Source of the DNA: Polyodon spathula
Taxonomy: Eukaryota; Chordata; Actinopteri; Acipenseriformes; Polyodontidae
NCBI RefSeq assembly: GCF_017654505.1
Contig: NC_054549.1
Span: 26,286,147-26,350,146, forward strand
Length of the DNA stretch: 64,000 nucleotides
Direction: 5' to 3'
Shown: positions 38,800-54,569 of the stretch, one piece after another
Layout: each line of letters opens with the position of its first letter
Numbering within the stretch: position 1 is the first letter of the stretch
Program-made: the position numbers and the translations under genes
The notes under the pieces: generated by a model
What the model saw: only the letters and a program-made list of their open reading frames with translations
What the model was told of the DNA's origin: nothing
Databases searched by the model: none

Positions 38800-39400
38800 T
38801 ATGTAACACAATTTTTGTTCCTGGGTAGTAAGTGTTATTTCCTAATTGCTTATGCCTCAAAAGTATAGAAAATGGCTATTATTCCCCACAAACTTTGCTT
38901 TTGTGACCAGGACAGTGATATTTCAAAATATCACTATTTCCAATGGGAAAATGGGCAAATGTGTGTCTTTTCGTTCACATAAAGTCAGAAGAAAACAACA
39001 TATGAATCCAAATTAACATGTATTTATACTAAAGTAATACAAAGATGACTACAAAAGATTTAGAAGTGAGTAGTTTTTCGAGATTTACAATTACAAATTG
39101 TAAATCTCGAAAAACTACTCACTTCTAAATCTTTTGTAGTCATCTTTGTATTACTTTAGTATAAATACATGTTAATTTGGATTCATATGTTGTTTTTTTC
39201 TGACTTTATGTGAACGAGAAGACACACATTTGCCCATTTTCCCATTGGAAATAGTGATATTTTGAAATATCATTGTCCTAGTCATAAAAGCAAAGTTTGT
39301 GGGGAATGATAGCCATTTTCTGTACTTTTGAGGCATAAGCAATTAGGAAATAACACCCACTACCCAGGAACAAAAAAAAAAAAAAATTGTTACACAGTGT
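38800..39400. repeat. Near-perfect palindrome, ~300-bp arms, 3-nt spacer
   Basis: The left arm (about 38800-39092) is repeated in reverse complement from 39096 to about 39400. The centre reads GATTTACAATT-ACA-AATTGTAAATC. Mismatches are few, such as one difference in the TTCCCC-ACAAACTTTGC stretch and an expanded A run at 39371-39385. It could be a foldback or MITE-like element, a recent inverted duplication, or an assembly artefact. Confidence 0.9.
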
Positions 39401-44478
<5,078 letters not shown>

Positions 44479-45196
44479 TTTAATACAAGGGTATCAAAAG
44501 ACATTCACTGTATATGTATGAAACATAATAAATGCAAATGCCTCATTTTTTTAGTGGATAAAAAAATATTTAATATTTTAAACAAAATAATGTCAACTGC
44601 AATAACAGGAATGAAGCCCTGATCCAAGAGATGATTCAGGGCTCAGAGTTCCAGGCTGGTTGAGAAACAAAGTTATCCCTTGTGCACATATTGCAGCGAG
44701 GGCTGTGAAAAAAATTTAGAAAGTTAATCCCTGTCACCACAAATGTTTCACCTTCAGCGTTTGGTTAATGTTGAAGGTATTTTGCAATCAAAGAAAGCAT
44801 ATTTATTATTGTTAAACAGCAAATTTCACTCAGATAAAGGAAGTGATTCACCCTGAAGTGGCCAAACACAATGAAACACATTCCTTGGAATGAAAAATTT
44901 CCATTGCTAAAAACAACTCCAGTTTGAGGTGCAAGATTATGCAACTCCTGTTACCAGGAATAACAACCCCAGTCCCTTGATTCCGAGATGATAGAAGAGG
45001 GATGGCATGTACTAGATGTACCCTTTGAGAAACATGCTATAAAAGCTGTGAATGATGTGTCTATTATCTGAATCACAAGTAAACATACTTTCCGTAAAAA
45101 AGGTAATGGGGTTTCAAGAATGTGTGCTGCCTATTTTTTTATCCACTTCCAGCTGACTAAATAAAGCCAGTGAAAAAAGTTTTTAGCACCATACTA

Positions 45197-45828
45197 TACT
45201 GAGCATCAAAATAAACTTATCATTTATATTTGAGCATCAAAATCACTTGCATTTGAGCATCAAAAGAAACGTATCACTTATATTTGGATAAAATTCACTA
45301 GGTGTGATCGAAAAATGACAAACTCTGTTTTAGAGCAACTGCAGTGACTTTTTATTGTGCTGATTAACAATTAACACCACAAAGATGCTGCAAAATGATC
45401 TGTTGATCTTGGGCAGGTGTTGTGACGGTTATACCATCTCCCCAGGTTTGAAATTGCTGGCTGTGAGCGCCCAAGACGGCGAGCCACAGCACGCTGCCCT
45501 AGTCCAGCCTCCAACATGCCGATTGCACCAAGACGCTGCTATCTTGATAGACGTGGCATATTTTCCAGTGATTTTCTTTATTGCTTTTATTCAAGCTTGC
45601 AATTCAACAGCTGAAATCACTCCATATCCAGTGTCCGCTCAACTGTCTCACTAATTACGTGATTAAGTGCATATGCTTCAGTCATAGTCACTCAAGCGTG
45701 TCATGGTCAAGGACGAATGATTGAGTGATTAAAAAGAAACCAAAAACATTTAGTCAATGTCCATTTATATACCTTATTTTTTTCGAAAATGTCTTACAAT
45801 AGTGATAAGTTTCTTTTGATGCTCAGTA
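45197..45828 (-). mobile_element. Small mariner-type element with inverted ends
   Basis: The left end TACTGAGCATCAAAATAAAC and the complement of the right end TACTGAGCATCAAAAGAAAC match over about 28 bp, each next to TA. The word GAGCATCAAAA is repeated three times in the left 100 bp. The interior keeps only the start of a transposase (see next entry), so this is an internally deleted, non-autonomous copy of about 0.63 kb. Confidence 0.85.
45371..45559 (-). pseudogene. Mariner/Tc1-type transposase N-terminal HTH fragment
   Basis: Reading from 45559 on the - strand gives MPRLSR, a stop, then QRLGAIGMLEAGLGQRAVAR, continuing RLGRSQPAISNLGRWYNRH. This is the RAVARR..SQ..IS.L..RY helix-turn-helix of mariner-like transposases. 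No catalytic domain follows. One in-frame TAG interrupts it. Confidence 0.85.
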
Positions 45829-46675
45829 TATTAAACTTATGTTTGATGTGTGGTTCAGGTTTCTCAGTATTTTCAATTACTTTGCTGAAAATAGATTATC
45901 TTTTCTTTCTTTTTTTTTTTTTTAAATGTAATTTTAGAATTTTAATAGTGCTTATACATATAATATGTATATGCTTATATACATACTTATACATATAAAA
46001 CACTTAAAGAACGTTGGGTCTTTTTGGATGTTGAGGTTTCCTTCCATTTGAATTAAAATCAAGTTTGATGAAAACATGTTAAGTCACAAATGCTAGTCAG
46101 CCCTAATAACTTATTTTTTGACCTGTAATTAAAATTATTCAATACTTTTGTATATTTCAGTCTTATGTTGATTTATGGCATTGAACTTGTGCATGTCGTT
46201 TGTAAATTGTAAATTAATAATTCTATTTCCCTGAAATCTTAAAATATAAAGATCAACAACTACACTTTTAAATAATCAAGGCGTGTGAAGTACGGTATTA
46301 CTCCACATAATTTTAGCATTATCCATAGAACTTTGGATAAACAACTAAACACAGAACACAAACTGAAGTAATAATTATTCCTTATCTTGTTTGAGATCAC
46401 ACTATCAGTAGAATTAAATACTGAACCACATTAGTCTTCTATCTCATAGCTAGACTATAATTTGCAAAATATATTTTAATCGACCCAATCAGCCTTAAAC
46501 GGGTTCAATACCTAAGGCATTATGCAACTGGAATGGGTACAGTCCCTCCCTCCACCATACAACTGAGATTAACTCTGTTCCAGCCTAAGCCATTTTTTAA
46601 ACAACAGAAAACAAAAAAAAGGAACATGTTTAAACCACATACTTTACAGTATCAGCTAGATTAAAATGTAATTCT
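45829..46675. other. Intergenic, probably including the IHO1 3' UTR
   Basis: AT-rich. Includes a T run at 45909-45923 and an AT-rich palindromic patch around 45955-45995. No gene was recognised. Confidence 0.4.
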
Positions 46676-48016
46676 TCAATCAGAGTCATCACTGGTATCA
46701 AACATACAGATCCGAGAGCGCATTTTGCTATTCTGCATGTCCTGTGTTTTAGCGGAGTTCACAGCAAGGAAGGGAGGCCTGTGCATGACAACACTAATCC
46801 AGGAAAGAGCTTGCTTTTCAAATCTTGCTATTCCCTGTGTGTGGCCACTTTCCTGGGAGGAAGAGTCCCACAGATTATTCATTACTTTGGAAGCATGAGT
46901 GGATTCTAGTATACAGCCCCCTGCATCTTCTATAGTTTTAACCATTATGGGTATAACACATTGGTATGAATTTATCTTTCAGTTCAGAATTTTGATATCT
47001 TTGGTTTTTAGCAGCAATACTTGCACACCCGATCTTGTTCTCAAAGATACCCCTGCTCTTTTGGGTATCTGCTTCACTGTTTTCATGTTCCTCTAGAGCT
47101 TGTATTTGTTTCTTGGACTGACTTTGTGAAAACTTCAAAAGGTTTACCTTTCTCTTTTTCTTGGATGTGTGTGCATTGTGTCTATTTTGAAAAGCTGGTT
47201 GTCTTTTGCATGCTTTTTTAGGTCCTATGGCTTTCTTATTAATCCTCTCAAATCCTGGGCTGTTGTCTATGGCAGCATGTTTACCTTTACTTTTGAAACC
47301 CTGGTTAATGTTTGTTTGTGTTTCAAAGTCATATAGATCTTTTTCTGTTCTATTGTATTCATTGCTGTCTGTGCCTTGAACACATTCATTCCATTAGAGG
47401 TTGCCTGTTGGTCTGACTGCTGCTCCTTTGAAGCCGGCTGATCATTTTGGTTGCTGCTGACTGAAATAGGGATCCTAGGAAATGTAGCAGCAGTAGATGC
47501 AGAACATGTTTGGTATGGTACTCTGTACAACAAAGAACTCTCCAATGAATTGTCTTTACAGTTTTCTTTACATATTTGAGGTTTAGGTGGTCCAGCATAC
47601 CTAACAGGGCTCTGCTTTGTCTTTGCCATTGCAACCAGGCTGCCCCTTCCATAGCATTGCTGGCCAATATTATCAACAGGTCTGTTTTCGATTAATGATT
47701 CCCCATCACCTCCCTGCCCTGCTGCCAAAGCACCATGCACCTGAACCGAGCTGGTTCTACATACCTTTGAGCTTTCAATTAGTCTTTTCCTGCGACACAG
47801 TTTTTCATATAGACCAGGGGATGTCTGAACAGTGCTGTCTTTTAACTTAGATTCAGGTTTACATGCTGAAGACAGCTTATTAAGCAAAGACGAGATTTCA
47901 TTAAATTGTAAATTATCTGATAGCCAGCTAAGCTTTTCACAGAATTTCTTCATGATTTCTAAACTCTCTTGCAGGGCCAGTACAAAAGATTTTAGTGCAG
48001 CGGTTTCTGAGTTGAT
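46676..48016 (-). pseudogene. IHO1 exon 7 (long terminal exon) with two frameshifts
   Basis: It starts at 48016 after a TTTGCAG acceptor with INSETAALKSFVLALQE. The first frame runs to about 47390. A second frame, open for about 150 codons (DLYDFETQTNINQGFKSKGK, KKKRKV, IQALEEHENSEADTQKS), covers about 47400-46935. The first frame then resumes to the acidic C-terminus FDTSDDSD and TGA at 46676. The C-terminal acidic motif is the HORMAD1-binding end in the family. Confidence 0.85.
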
Positions 48017-48605
48017 CTGCAAACATTTTTTAAAAAACAGATTACTATTCACAAGACACAGAAGACACAGAATACAAAAAATAACTTGACTAAGGTATTA
48101 CCTTTTACGGGCAACTGGCATATTTGAAAATTGAAACTAATACCTTAGTTGTTAGAGTATGTATGCTTATAGTACGTACAGCTAAGTGTTTCTGTACATG
48201 CTTTTAAGGTGTGATTTAGTGTAACTGTACAGGCTGAGGAAGGCTTTGTGCCATTTGTATTATATGCATGTTCCAGGCAATACAATTATTTGCCTACAAT
48301 ATGTTTTCCAGATCACAAAACGTGACATTGAACCTCACAGCAGATATCCAAAAAAAAAAAAAAAAAATGAAATGACTAAACTTTATTAAAGCAACTATCC
48401 AAGATGGAGGAATTCTAACTTCTAATAATTTCCAGTTAAGTGTAACTTCTCCGTTACTTCTACTATTCTGACAGACAGGGATACAATTAAGACAATAGGA
48501 AGTGAAAGTGAATATAAACCCAATGAACATTAGGGAGAAAAAACAATATTACAGAATAACAATACAAAAGATGAACAATAATACCTGTTTCTAATTTGTA
48601 CTCAC

Positions 48606-48699
48606 AATTGTCTCTCTTTTCTCAGTCTCTTGCAGTGCTTGGTTTGTGATGACAGTGCACTCAATATCGACTCATAATGTGAACCCATGTTCTCCTGTA
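48606..48699 (-). pseudogene. IHO1 exon 6 with internal frameshift
   Basis: The acceptor TTTTAG and donor GTGAGT are good. It continues exon 5 in phase as LQENMGSHYESILSAL. The frame needed to join exon 7, however, reads NQALQETEKRETI, so the frame changes within about 48640-48656. Confidence 0.75.
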
Positions 48700-48959
48700 C
48701 TAAAACACAACACAGATTATTACTCTGTTTTGTACCATACTAACATTTAACCATATCATTATGCGCTTCACAAACATTGTTCTAGATGTCATATAAACTA
48801 CTACTGTAAGTAATCCCTTGAAAGTTTACTACAGTAATTTTACATTGTCATTTTCGCAATTTCCCATGGTTATATTATCATTTTAATTTGAAGAACGATT
48901 GCACACCGAGAAATGCTTTCTTTTTATTTTTATAAGCAAGATAAAATTCGAGGCTTCAT

Positions 48960-49066
48960 CAGGATATAATTTTCCATGTTTTTATTTTACCATCTCTGGG
49001 CTTTACATTCATTTTGCTATGCTTTACTATACTTTTTACTATGGTAAACTTTTATAAAGGATAGTA
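48960..49066. repeat. AAAGCAT/ACCATGG dispersed repeat copy
   Basis: It reads CTCTGGGCTTTACATTC, TTGCTATGCTTTACTATAC, then ACTATGGTAAACTTTTATAA. It has the same two ends as the 21.9 and 56.7 kb copies and lies in IHO1 intron 5. Confidence 0.6.
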
Positions 49067-49866
49067 GAATCTTGACTTGCTATTACCCAATGTAAGCAAT
49101 CTTGATTGCCTACAGCCACCTGTTGTTTGGTCCTGGAGGGTCATTCCACTACAGGTTTAACAGGTAAAATTATATAATTAACTACAGTACTTCTGGGTCT
49201 GGATGGAGGTTTAACTGATTTAGTAGTTTAGAACAGGGTTTTAACAAAGACCAGAAGTGGAAGGGCAACCCTGGCCTACAACGTATTTCTATTAAAATAC
49301 ATAAGGCACAGAAAGATATGGAGTTCTACTTAATAGTATTATATTTAAATTCAAAACTGAATGACCATTATTGTGGGAACAGCAGTTAGCTGGTGCATCA
49401 TTAATGTGTCAAGATTTGCTTGTCAGAATACATTCATGGTCTGTAGACTAAATAACCTCACAGAATAGAATATTGCATGAATTATTTTACAAATTACACT
49501 ACCCAGATGTAAACTGCTGTTTGTGTAACAGCGCCCTCTGCAGTTCATACACCACTGCAGTCTGGATTCTACAGCAAGCAATAAGTGAAGCTGAAGTGGT
49601 TTTCACATTACATTGTAAAATATAAATATATAAACTTATATAGTCTGCAACCTCATCTGAAAGGCATTTCTGTGGATATAATAAGGCTTTGTTTATCAAA
49701 TGAAACATTCATGGACAAATGTGTGTATGGAAAAATATTTATTTGGATTTGGATATTTATGGTTGATGAGTATAATGTAATGTGAAAACTGCTCTGCATT
49801 TGTTATGAGCTGATCATTTGAATTGCCGTGCAGCTTTGTTGTTAGGATGACATATTTAGCACTTAC

Positions 49867-49954
49867 ATGTTTTTATAAACAAATCCAGACCTTCCATAAT
49901 ACATCTCTTTAATGAATCTGTGTTATTCTCAATGCTGTTTATAGATAATTTTAT
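49867..49954 (-). pseudogene. IHO1 exon 5 (coiled coil)
   Basis: It is 88 bp, with acceptor TTTTTTCAG and donor GTAAGT. It reads IKLSINSIENNTDSLKRCIM and continues EGLDLFIKT, a heptad-like segment. The KT joins LQE of exon 6, matching human KTLQE. Confidence 0.8.
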
Positions 49955-50067
49955 CTGAAAAAAGAAAATATTCATTTAGATTTGGCTAAAACCATTACTT
50001 GCACTGCTTCCATTTATGTCTTGATCATTCCAAATGTACTTAGAAAACAAAATAATCATTAACTTAC

Positions 50068-50116
50068 CCCATCCATACATTCCTGAAGCTGTGAAAATCC
50101 ATTATACAAAAACTCA
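50068..50116 (-). pseudogene. IHO1 exon 4
   Basis: It is 49 bp, flanked by TTTTAG and GTAAGT. It completes the split Ser codon from exon 3 and reads EFLYNGFSQLQECMDG, matching human ETLYNFVSNVRESI in position. Confidence 0.8.
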
Positions 50117-50580
50117 CTAAAAGTAAAAATAGACTGAAGATCAAAGTTTGAAAAAATGTTCTAACTACTATTTTATAAATTGGGAAAGAGGCCATGTTCT
50201 TTTTCTCCAGCCATTGTTTTATGGTGTGATGTTTCCATAACTCAAGAAATGTTAAACAGTGAATTTGTAATGATCATGTATTTAATGTGCATGCATCTGT
50301 TTTCTAATTCAAAATGTGCTTTTAAAATTAAAATTAAAGTTGTTTTCTTAGTAAAATCTGTTTGAGCTTTTATTTGGATGTACATTTGGTCATTGTTCTG
50401 GTATCCCAATAACTGAGAATGACCCATTTGGCATTGCACAGTACACCTAATAACAATTAAAAAGACCTGTGCTAGAGTATTGTAAACTGGCCAGAAAAAC
50501 AAACAAAAAAAAAACCCACTTCTATTTCTCCCAAGCACAGAAACTGGGGGAAGGTAATGAAGTTTTCCTCAACCTGTTAC

Positions 50581-50741
50581 CTTTCTTGCTTTTCTTTAGC
50601 CTTTTTCTTGTTGACCTCAAACTTTTCCAAGATTCCTTTGGTATGACCTCATCCAAAATGAGGCCCTTTGCTTTTCTCCTTGTCTGCACCAAACAGATAT
50701 GGCTTGGTCTGATATTTTGTTGAAAATCTGGGTTCACTCAG
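50581..50741 (-). pseudogene. IHO1 exon 3 with an in-frame stop
   Basis: It is 161 bp and starts in phase 0 after TTGTAG. It reads LSEPRFSTKYQTKPYLFGAD, then EKSKGPHFG, a TGA at 50649-50651, and GHTKGILEKFEVNKKKAKEK. The TKYQTKP.LFG block is nearly identical to human IHO1, and the downstream part matches KSKGLLEQFEEKKKRAKDK. Confidence 0.87.
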
Positions 50742-50984
50742 CTACAACAATGACATAAAAACAAAAACCCTGTTAATGTTTATCTTATTTAACTAACTCT
50801 GCACTATTATTCTTGTTTGCACATTTTTTTAAAAGAAGACCCACAATGCTGTTATATATACAGTAGCTACAGGCACACAGTCTTCTTTGCTCCTTGAAGC
50901 TTTCTGGCCACTATGTTTGTGAACTAACCTGCCATCCTCCTGCAACTACAGCAACAGCAGGGTTTATGGATGCCATATGATTAA

Positions 50985-51155
50985 TAAAGCACAGTGAAAG
51001 CAAGGTAAAGCATATGTAAGCACTGTAAAGCATATTAACAAATAAATAAATAAACAACAAAAAACATGGCAAACCATGGTAATATGGTAAATGTATAGTA
51101 CAGTAATGTATAGAACAACTGCAACATTACATGCAAAATGTACTTTTATAAGGGA
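50985..51155. repeat. AAAGCAT/ACCATGG dispersed repeat copy (reverse orientation)
   Basis: AAGCACAGTGAAAGCAAGG, AAAGCATATGTAAGCACTG and ACATGGCAAACCATGG words end at a TACTTTTATAAGGG terminus. Confidence 0.55.
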
Positions 51156-51311
51156 AACTGCACCTTTAATATTGTATATAGTCGTGTTTATGCAGAATAT
51201 TAATACAACATCCTACAAATTCTACCAAGGTTCATCCACATATCATCAGGCATGTAATTAAGTAGAATATACTGTGTATCATGCAATATAAAATATTTTA
51301 CAATCACTTAC

Positions 51312-51471
51312 TTCCTGAGAATTTTGCTGTGAAGATTGGGGTACTCTGGATGGGAAGTTCACTTCTTGGGATGCGGATTGTGAATATTCTGGGCAAAACT
51401 GAGATCCAAACAGGAAGTGGGAATCAGTCAGACTGGAGTAGTCACTGGGAGTTTGTCTCGTTGTTTTTTTG
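51312..51471 (-). pseudogene. IHO1 exon 2
   Basis: It is 160 bp, from an ACAATAG acceptor to a GTAAGT donor. It reads KKTTRQTPSDYSSLTDSHFL, then FGSQFCPEYSQ. This is the best-conserved IHO1 block in the window and has no break in this exon. Confidence 0.9.
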
Positions 51472-51638
51472 CTATTGTATGTACATTAATTTTGCCTGAA
51501 ACTAAATCACAGTACAAGAAAGTATTTAACAGTAATTGATCGTTTTGGAACGTAGTGACGGGCACAAAAGCCACTGCCAAGTGGAATTCTTCTGTGTTTC
51601 ACCCCTTCATTGGTATCCTAGCAATGACATAAACTTAC

Positions 51639-51690
51639 CCAGAAGTACCCAGCATGGAATCAATCTCCGACAACTTGAAATTGGTTACAC
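51639..51690 (-). pseudogene. IHO1 first coding exon, homologous start Met missing
   Basis: It reads TNFKLSEIDSMLGTSG before GTAAGT, in phase with exon 2 through a split Gly codon. Upstream is a TAAA tetranucleotide run with an in-frame stop and no ATG where human IHO1 starts. The internal Met of SML (codon at 51653-51655) could serve as a shorter start. Confidence 0.7.
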
Positions 51691-51728
51691 TTTTATTTAT
51701 TTATTTATTTAGGTTAAATCCTGCAGCA

Positions 51729-51755
51729 ATGTCTGGAGATGTGACTGTGGCGTTG
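51729..51755 (+). CDS. Candidate first exon of CIMIP7 (weak)
   Basis: An ATG opens nine codons (MSGDVTVAL) followed directly by a GTAAGG donor in phase 0. It lies 40 bp from the IHO1 first exon on the other strand, and the next recognised CIMIP7 exon also begins in phase 0. A connecting exon carrying the usual N-terminal block of the family was not found, so this is tentative. Confidence 0.2.
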
Positions 51756-53769
51756 GTAAGGTTCTGTAAAAAACAGCTTTAAACAGTTGTGTTGAATTCA
51801 TATATTAAATCCTTAGCTGTTTACAAGTTACACTATATATTATTTGTTAATAGTATGTGCAGTAAATACAATAGCCTACTGTTGAATAAGCGGTAGACCG
51901 TAGTGAATTGCATTTCACAGCAGTTTATTGGAGTGCAATATTTATTAACAATTGCAGTAACTTATAGTTACCATAATAAAAACTGGCAAAATACAGCTGC
52001 TAGAATTTGTAGACTTCTCCATTACATATCTGTTTTATTAAACCTTCAAAGACAGCATCATCTCTGTTCAGTTTCCAGACTAGGGGATCATGGAGATATT
52101 TTAATACAACTTTTGTGTTTTTAGCAACTTTTTTGTTTCGAATTTGAAAACTGAAGAAAAATCGATTCTGCCACATTGTTTGTGAAAGTTCAGTGGTGAG
52201 GCATAGGCAATGAAAATGTACCCTTGCTACGAATATGCAACGTTGCTAGGAATGGTTGCTATGTACCCCTGTTGTGAATATGTACAGAATCATTGCATGG
52301 CACTTTTATAAGTCTCCACTCATTATGCCCCCATTAATGCTTTACTTTCATCTACAATGTTTTTAATATGCATTTAACAAAGTACAGTATTTTTTTTTTA
52401 CTCAATATGTAAAGAAGGTTTCCCAGTAGAAGCAATTAGTAAAAAAAAAAAAAAAAAAAAAAGAAAGTTCAACCTCTTGATGTATTAAAAAAAAAGAGCA
52501 ATTTCATCAATGTGTGTCTGAAAGGTCAGTGACATTCATGTTACAAATGAAAGCACTCCTGGATTCAGTCGTCGTGTTTCAGCTGAAGAGTGCTTTAATA
52601 TCTCTTCAGTCTTGCTTGATTTCTCTCTTGGATGGGTTTGGGTAGTAACAGCATTTCTCATTATTCTAAAAAGAAGGCCCTATTGCCTGGAAGCTGATTA
52701 GAGGGTTGCACATTAGATCCACTGGAGCAAAATTATTAGCAGGGGGCCAGCTACCTCCTCACTGCGCTATTTTAAATACAATTACTGTAGTTCAAAGTGA
52801 AAGACAAAATGCACTTAAATAATTAAGAATATCCACTAACGGTAATTGTTATGTTACCTCGTTGTTCTATTAGTCCTGTACCAGACTTCTGAAAAACATT
52901 TGCAATAATGTTTGACAGGTAATGTTAGTTTTGTATTTACCACACAATTTCTTAAAAGAATATAATAGTTCAGAAATTTCAAGAAACACTCTGATTGCAT
53001 GTAGTAGAAAGGTTATGTGAAATAGCTGCTAAGTGCCTTAGTGCAGTTTGCACTCGGCATTTGCTCCAGTGAAAACTGTGCACCCATTTTTTCAAAGTAA
53101 CACAAAACAAAACTGTTAACATTTCAAAATTAGAAGCAAGAATGGTATTTCTGATTTCCAATTTGTTGTGCTTTTTTCTGTTCCCTTAAACTTATTTTTC
53201 TAACCTTTACAATTAACATATTTTGTTTATATCTTATCAGTACCTGGCTATTGTTGACTTATACAATATTAATATCTAACACCTGCAAAATTAACATACA
53301 CAAGCCACATTCCTCTTAATTAAGATTTTCACCCTTTACAATTTGAGGGTGGACATTAATCAGTGATATAAGAATAAGAAACAAATCTGATTTGAACAAT
53401 GAAGACATTAAAAAAAAAACCATACAGTTCTTAGTTTTAATATATATATATTTTTAATTCTGTGCTTTGCGTTACTAGTTTTGTAACATTAATGGTTAGA
53501 ACACTGGAGTAAACTCTTACTATACTGTATTAAATCTTCCTTGGACTGTAGCACAAGATGGCGGTATAGTATACAATAAGTCTTTGGTTTGCTGTTACCC
53601 TACTCAGGTTTCTGAAGCTGGGTAGAGAGGATATTTTTATATTTTTTCTGCTCAACAGTTTGTTTCTGTGGGTTGGGGTTAAAATAATGAGGAGGGAGGG
53701 TTACTGCAAACCAAAATATTGCTAACTAGAGCCCAGTTCTGATAATAAACACACTTTTTTTTATTTCAG
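51756..53769 (+). other. No exon recognised; expected CIMIP7 N-terminal exon not found
   Basis: It holds a poly-A run at 52441-52462 and AT-rich sequence. I looked for the GSWHNNGFYGHY-type N-terminal block expected of CIMIP7 in all + frames and did not see it. Confidence 0.4.
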
Positions 53770-53847
53770 GAGAACCCAAGGAAGCACGTCTTCTCCAAGC
53801 ATGATAACCGGCAACTCTTTCTGAGCGATGCTACCTATTTTGAAAAT
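53770..53847 (+). CDS. CIMIP7 (C3orf84) homologue, internal exon
   Basis: It is 26 codons in phase 0 after a TTTATTTCAG acceptor. It reads RKHVFSKHDNRQLFL, matching the RHFFSKHDNR block of human CIMIP7, a ciliary microtubule inner protein. The predicted donor (AAT|GTATTT) is weak. It joins in phase to the next exon, giving YFEN-GLGRFK as in the family. Confidence 0.7.
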
Positions 53848-54479
53848 GTATTTATTGATGCCTTTATTTTTTAATGTACTGGAAAGTAATGTGTTATGTC
53901 TGTGGACTTCAATCCTAACAAGGGTTCATGTGAAGCATTTCCTCACAATGATGTAAAAACACATGGGCAGCACTGAAGTTAAACCACAGTATATAATTCT
54001 GTCTCTCACTACACCAACACATCTCATACTGAACAGTGCAATCAAAATATTATTCAGAATCTTGGTTGGATGGTTTCTGGTCATTTTTACCATGCTGAAG
54101 CAAAAAATATATGAAGGATGGAAGTGAACCTTAATTGTAGTTCTTGACATGTATTCTGTGATGTGTAAGAGCTTAATCTCCCCTTGTCAGTCCAGTTTCA
54201 GCTACAGTGAGCAAGATGGGTGATTGCATCACTGAATATGGCGCTAACCGAAACATTCTTTAGACTTGTAATAATTTAGCAAACATTTACTTCAAGACAG
54301 CTGATTTGATAGTGAGCCCTCAGTTGACAAGTCAAGACTACACAAGTTTCAATTAAGGTGTTAGATATAACAAGACATACCAGAATGCTATACAAATAAA
54401 AATAAAAAGGAAAAAAAAAAATCAGTTCTGTCAATCAAAAGCTAAATGCAGTTATTACACTTAAAAAGTATTGATTCTT

Positions 54480-54480
54480 C

Positions 54481-54561
<81 letters not shown>
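54480..54561. repeat. (TG)n(TA)n microsatellite at a splice acceptor
   Basis: About 70 bases of TA end eight bases before the predicted acceptor AAAG of the next CIMIP7 exon, where a polypyrimidine tract would be expected. Confidence 0.9.
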
Positions 54562-54563
<2 letters not shown>

Positions 54564-54569
54564 CCAAAG

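Larger units (their letters stand above)
46676..51690 (-). pseudogene. IHO1 (CCDC36) homologue, seven exons, probably decayed
   Basis: IHO1 binds HORMAD1 on meiotic chromosome axes and is needed, with MEI4 and REC114, for SPO11 double-strand breaks. Segments matching the human protein, in order: NFKLSEIDSMLGTSG (human NFNVWNIKEMLSIPSG); DYSSLTDSHFLFGSQFCPE (DYSSLSDSQFLFGSQFCPE); TKYQTKPYLFG (TKYQTKPQLFG); ILEKFEVNKKKAKEKQ; coiled coil EFLYNGFSQLQECMDG through KTLQE; DSTVQTSP (DSASQTSP); C-terminal FDTSDDSD (FDSSDDDGF). Exons 1-6 join in phase at consensus sites. Defects: no Met at the homologous start, TGA at 50649-50651, a frame change in exon 6 near 48640-48656, and two compensating frame changes in exon 7 (near 47390 and 46940-47020). 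Either this copy is a pseudogene or the assembly has indel errors. Splicing remains recognisable, so inactivation would be recent. Confidence 0.88.

Noticed and set aside
38576..38860. 94-codon antisense open frame beside the palindrome
   Set aside because: It overlaps the left palindrome arm, and its mirror in the right arm is not open to the same extent. No known family is recognised.
51903..52124. Open frame containing QNTAARICRLLHY, reminiscent of LINE ORF2 (QN-AARL)
   Set aside because: The match is too short, the following residues do not fit the non-LTR pattern, and no LINE tail follows.
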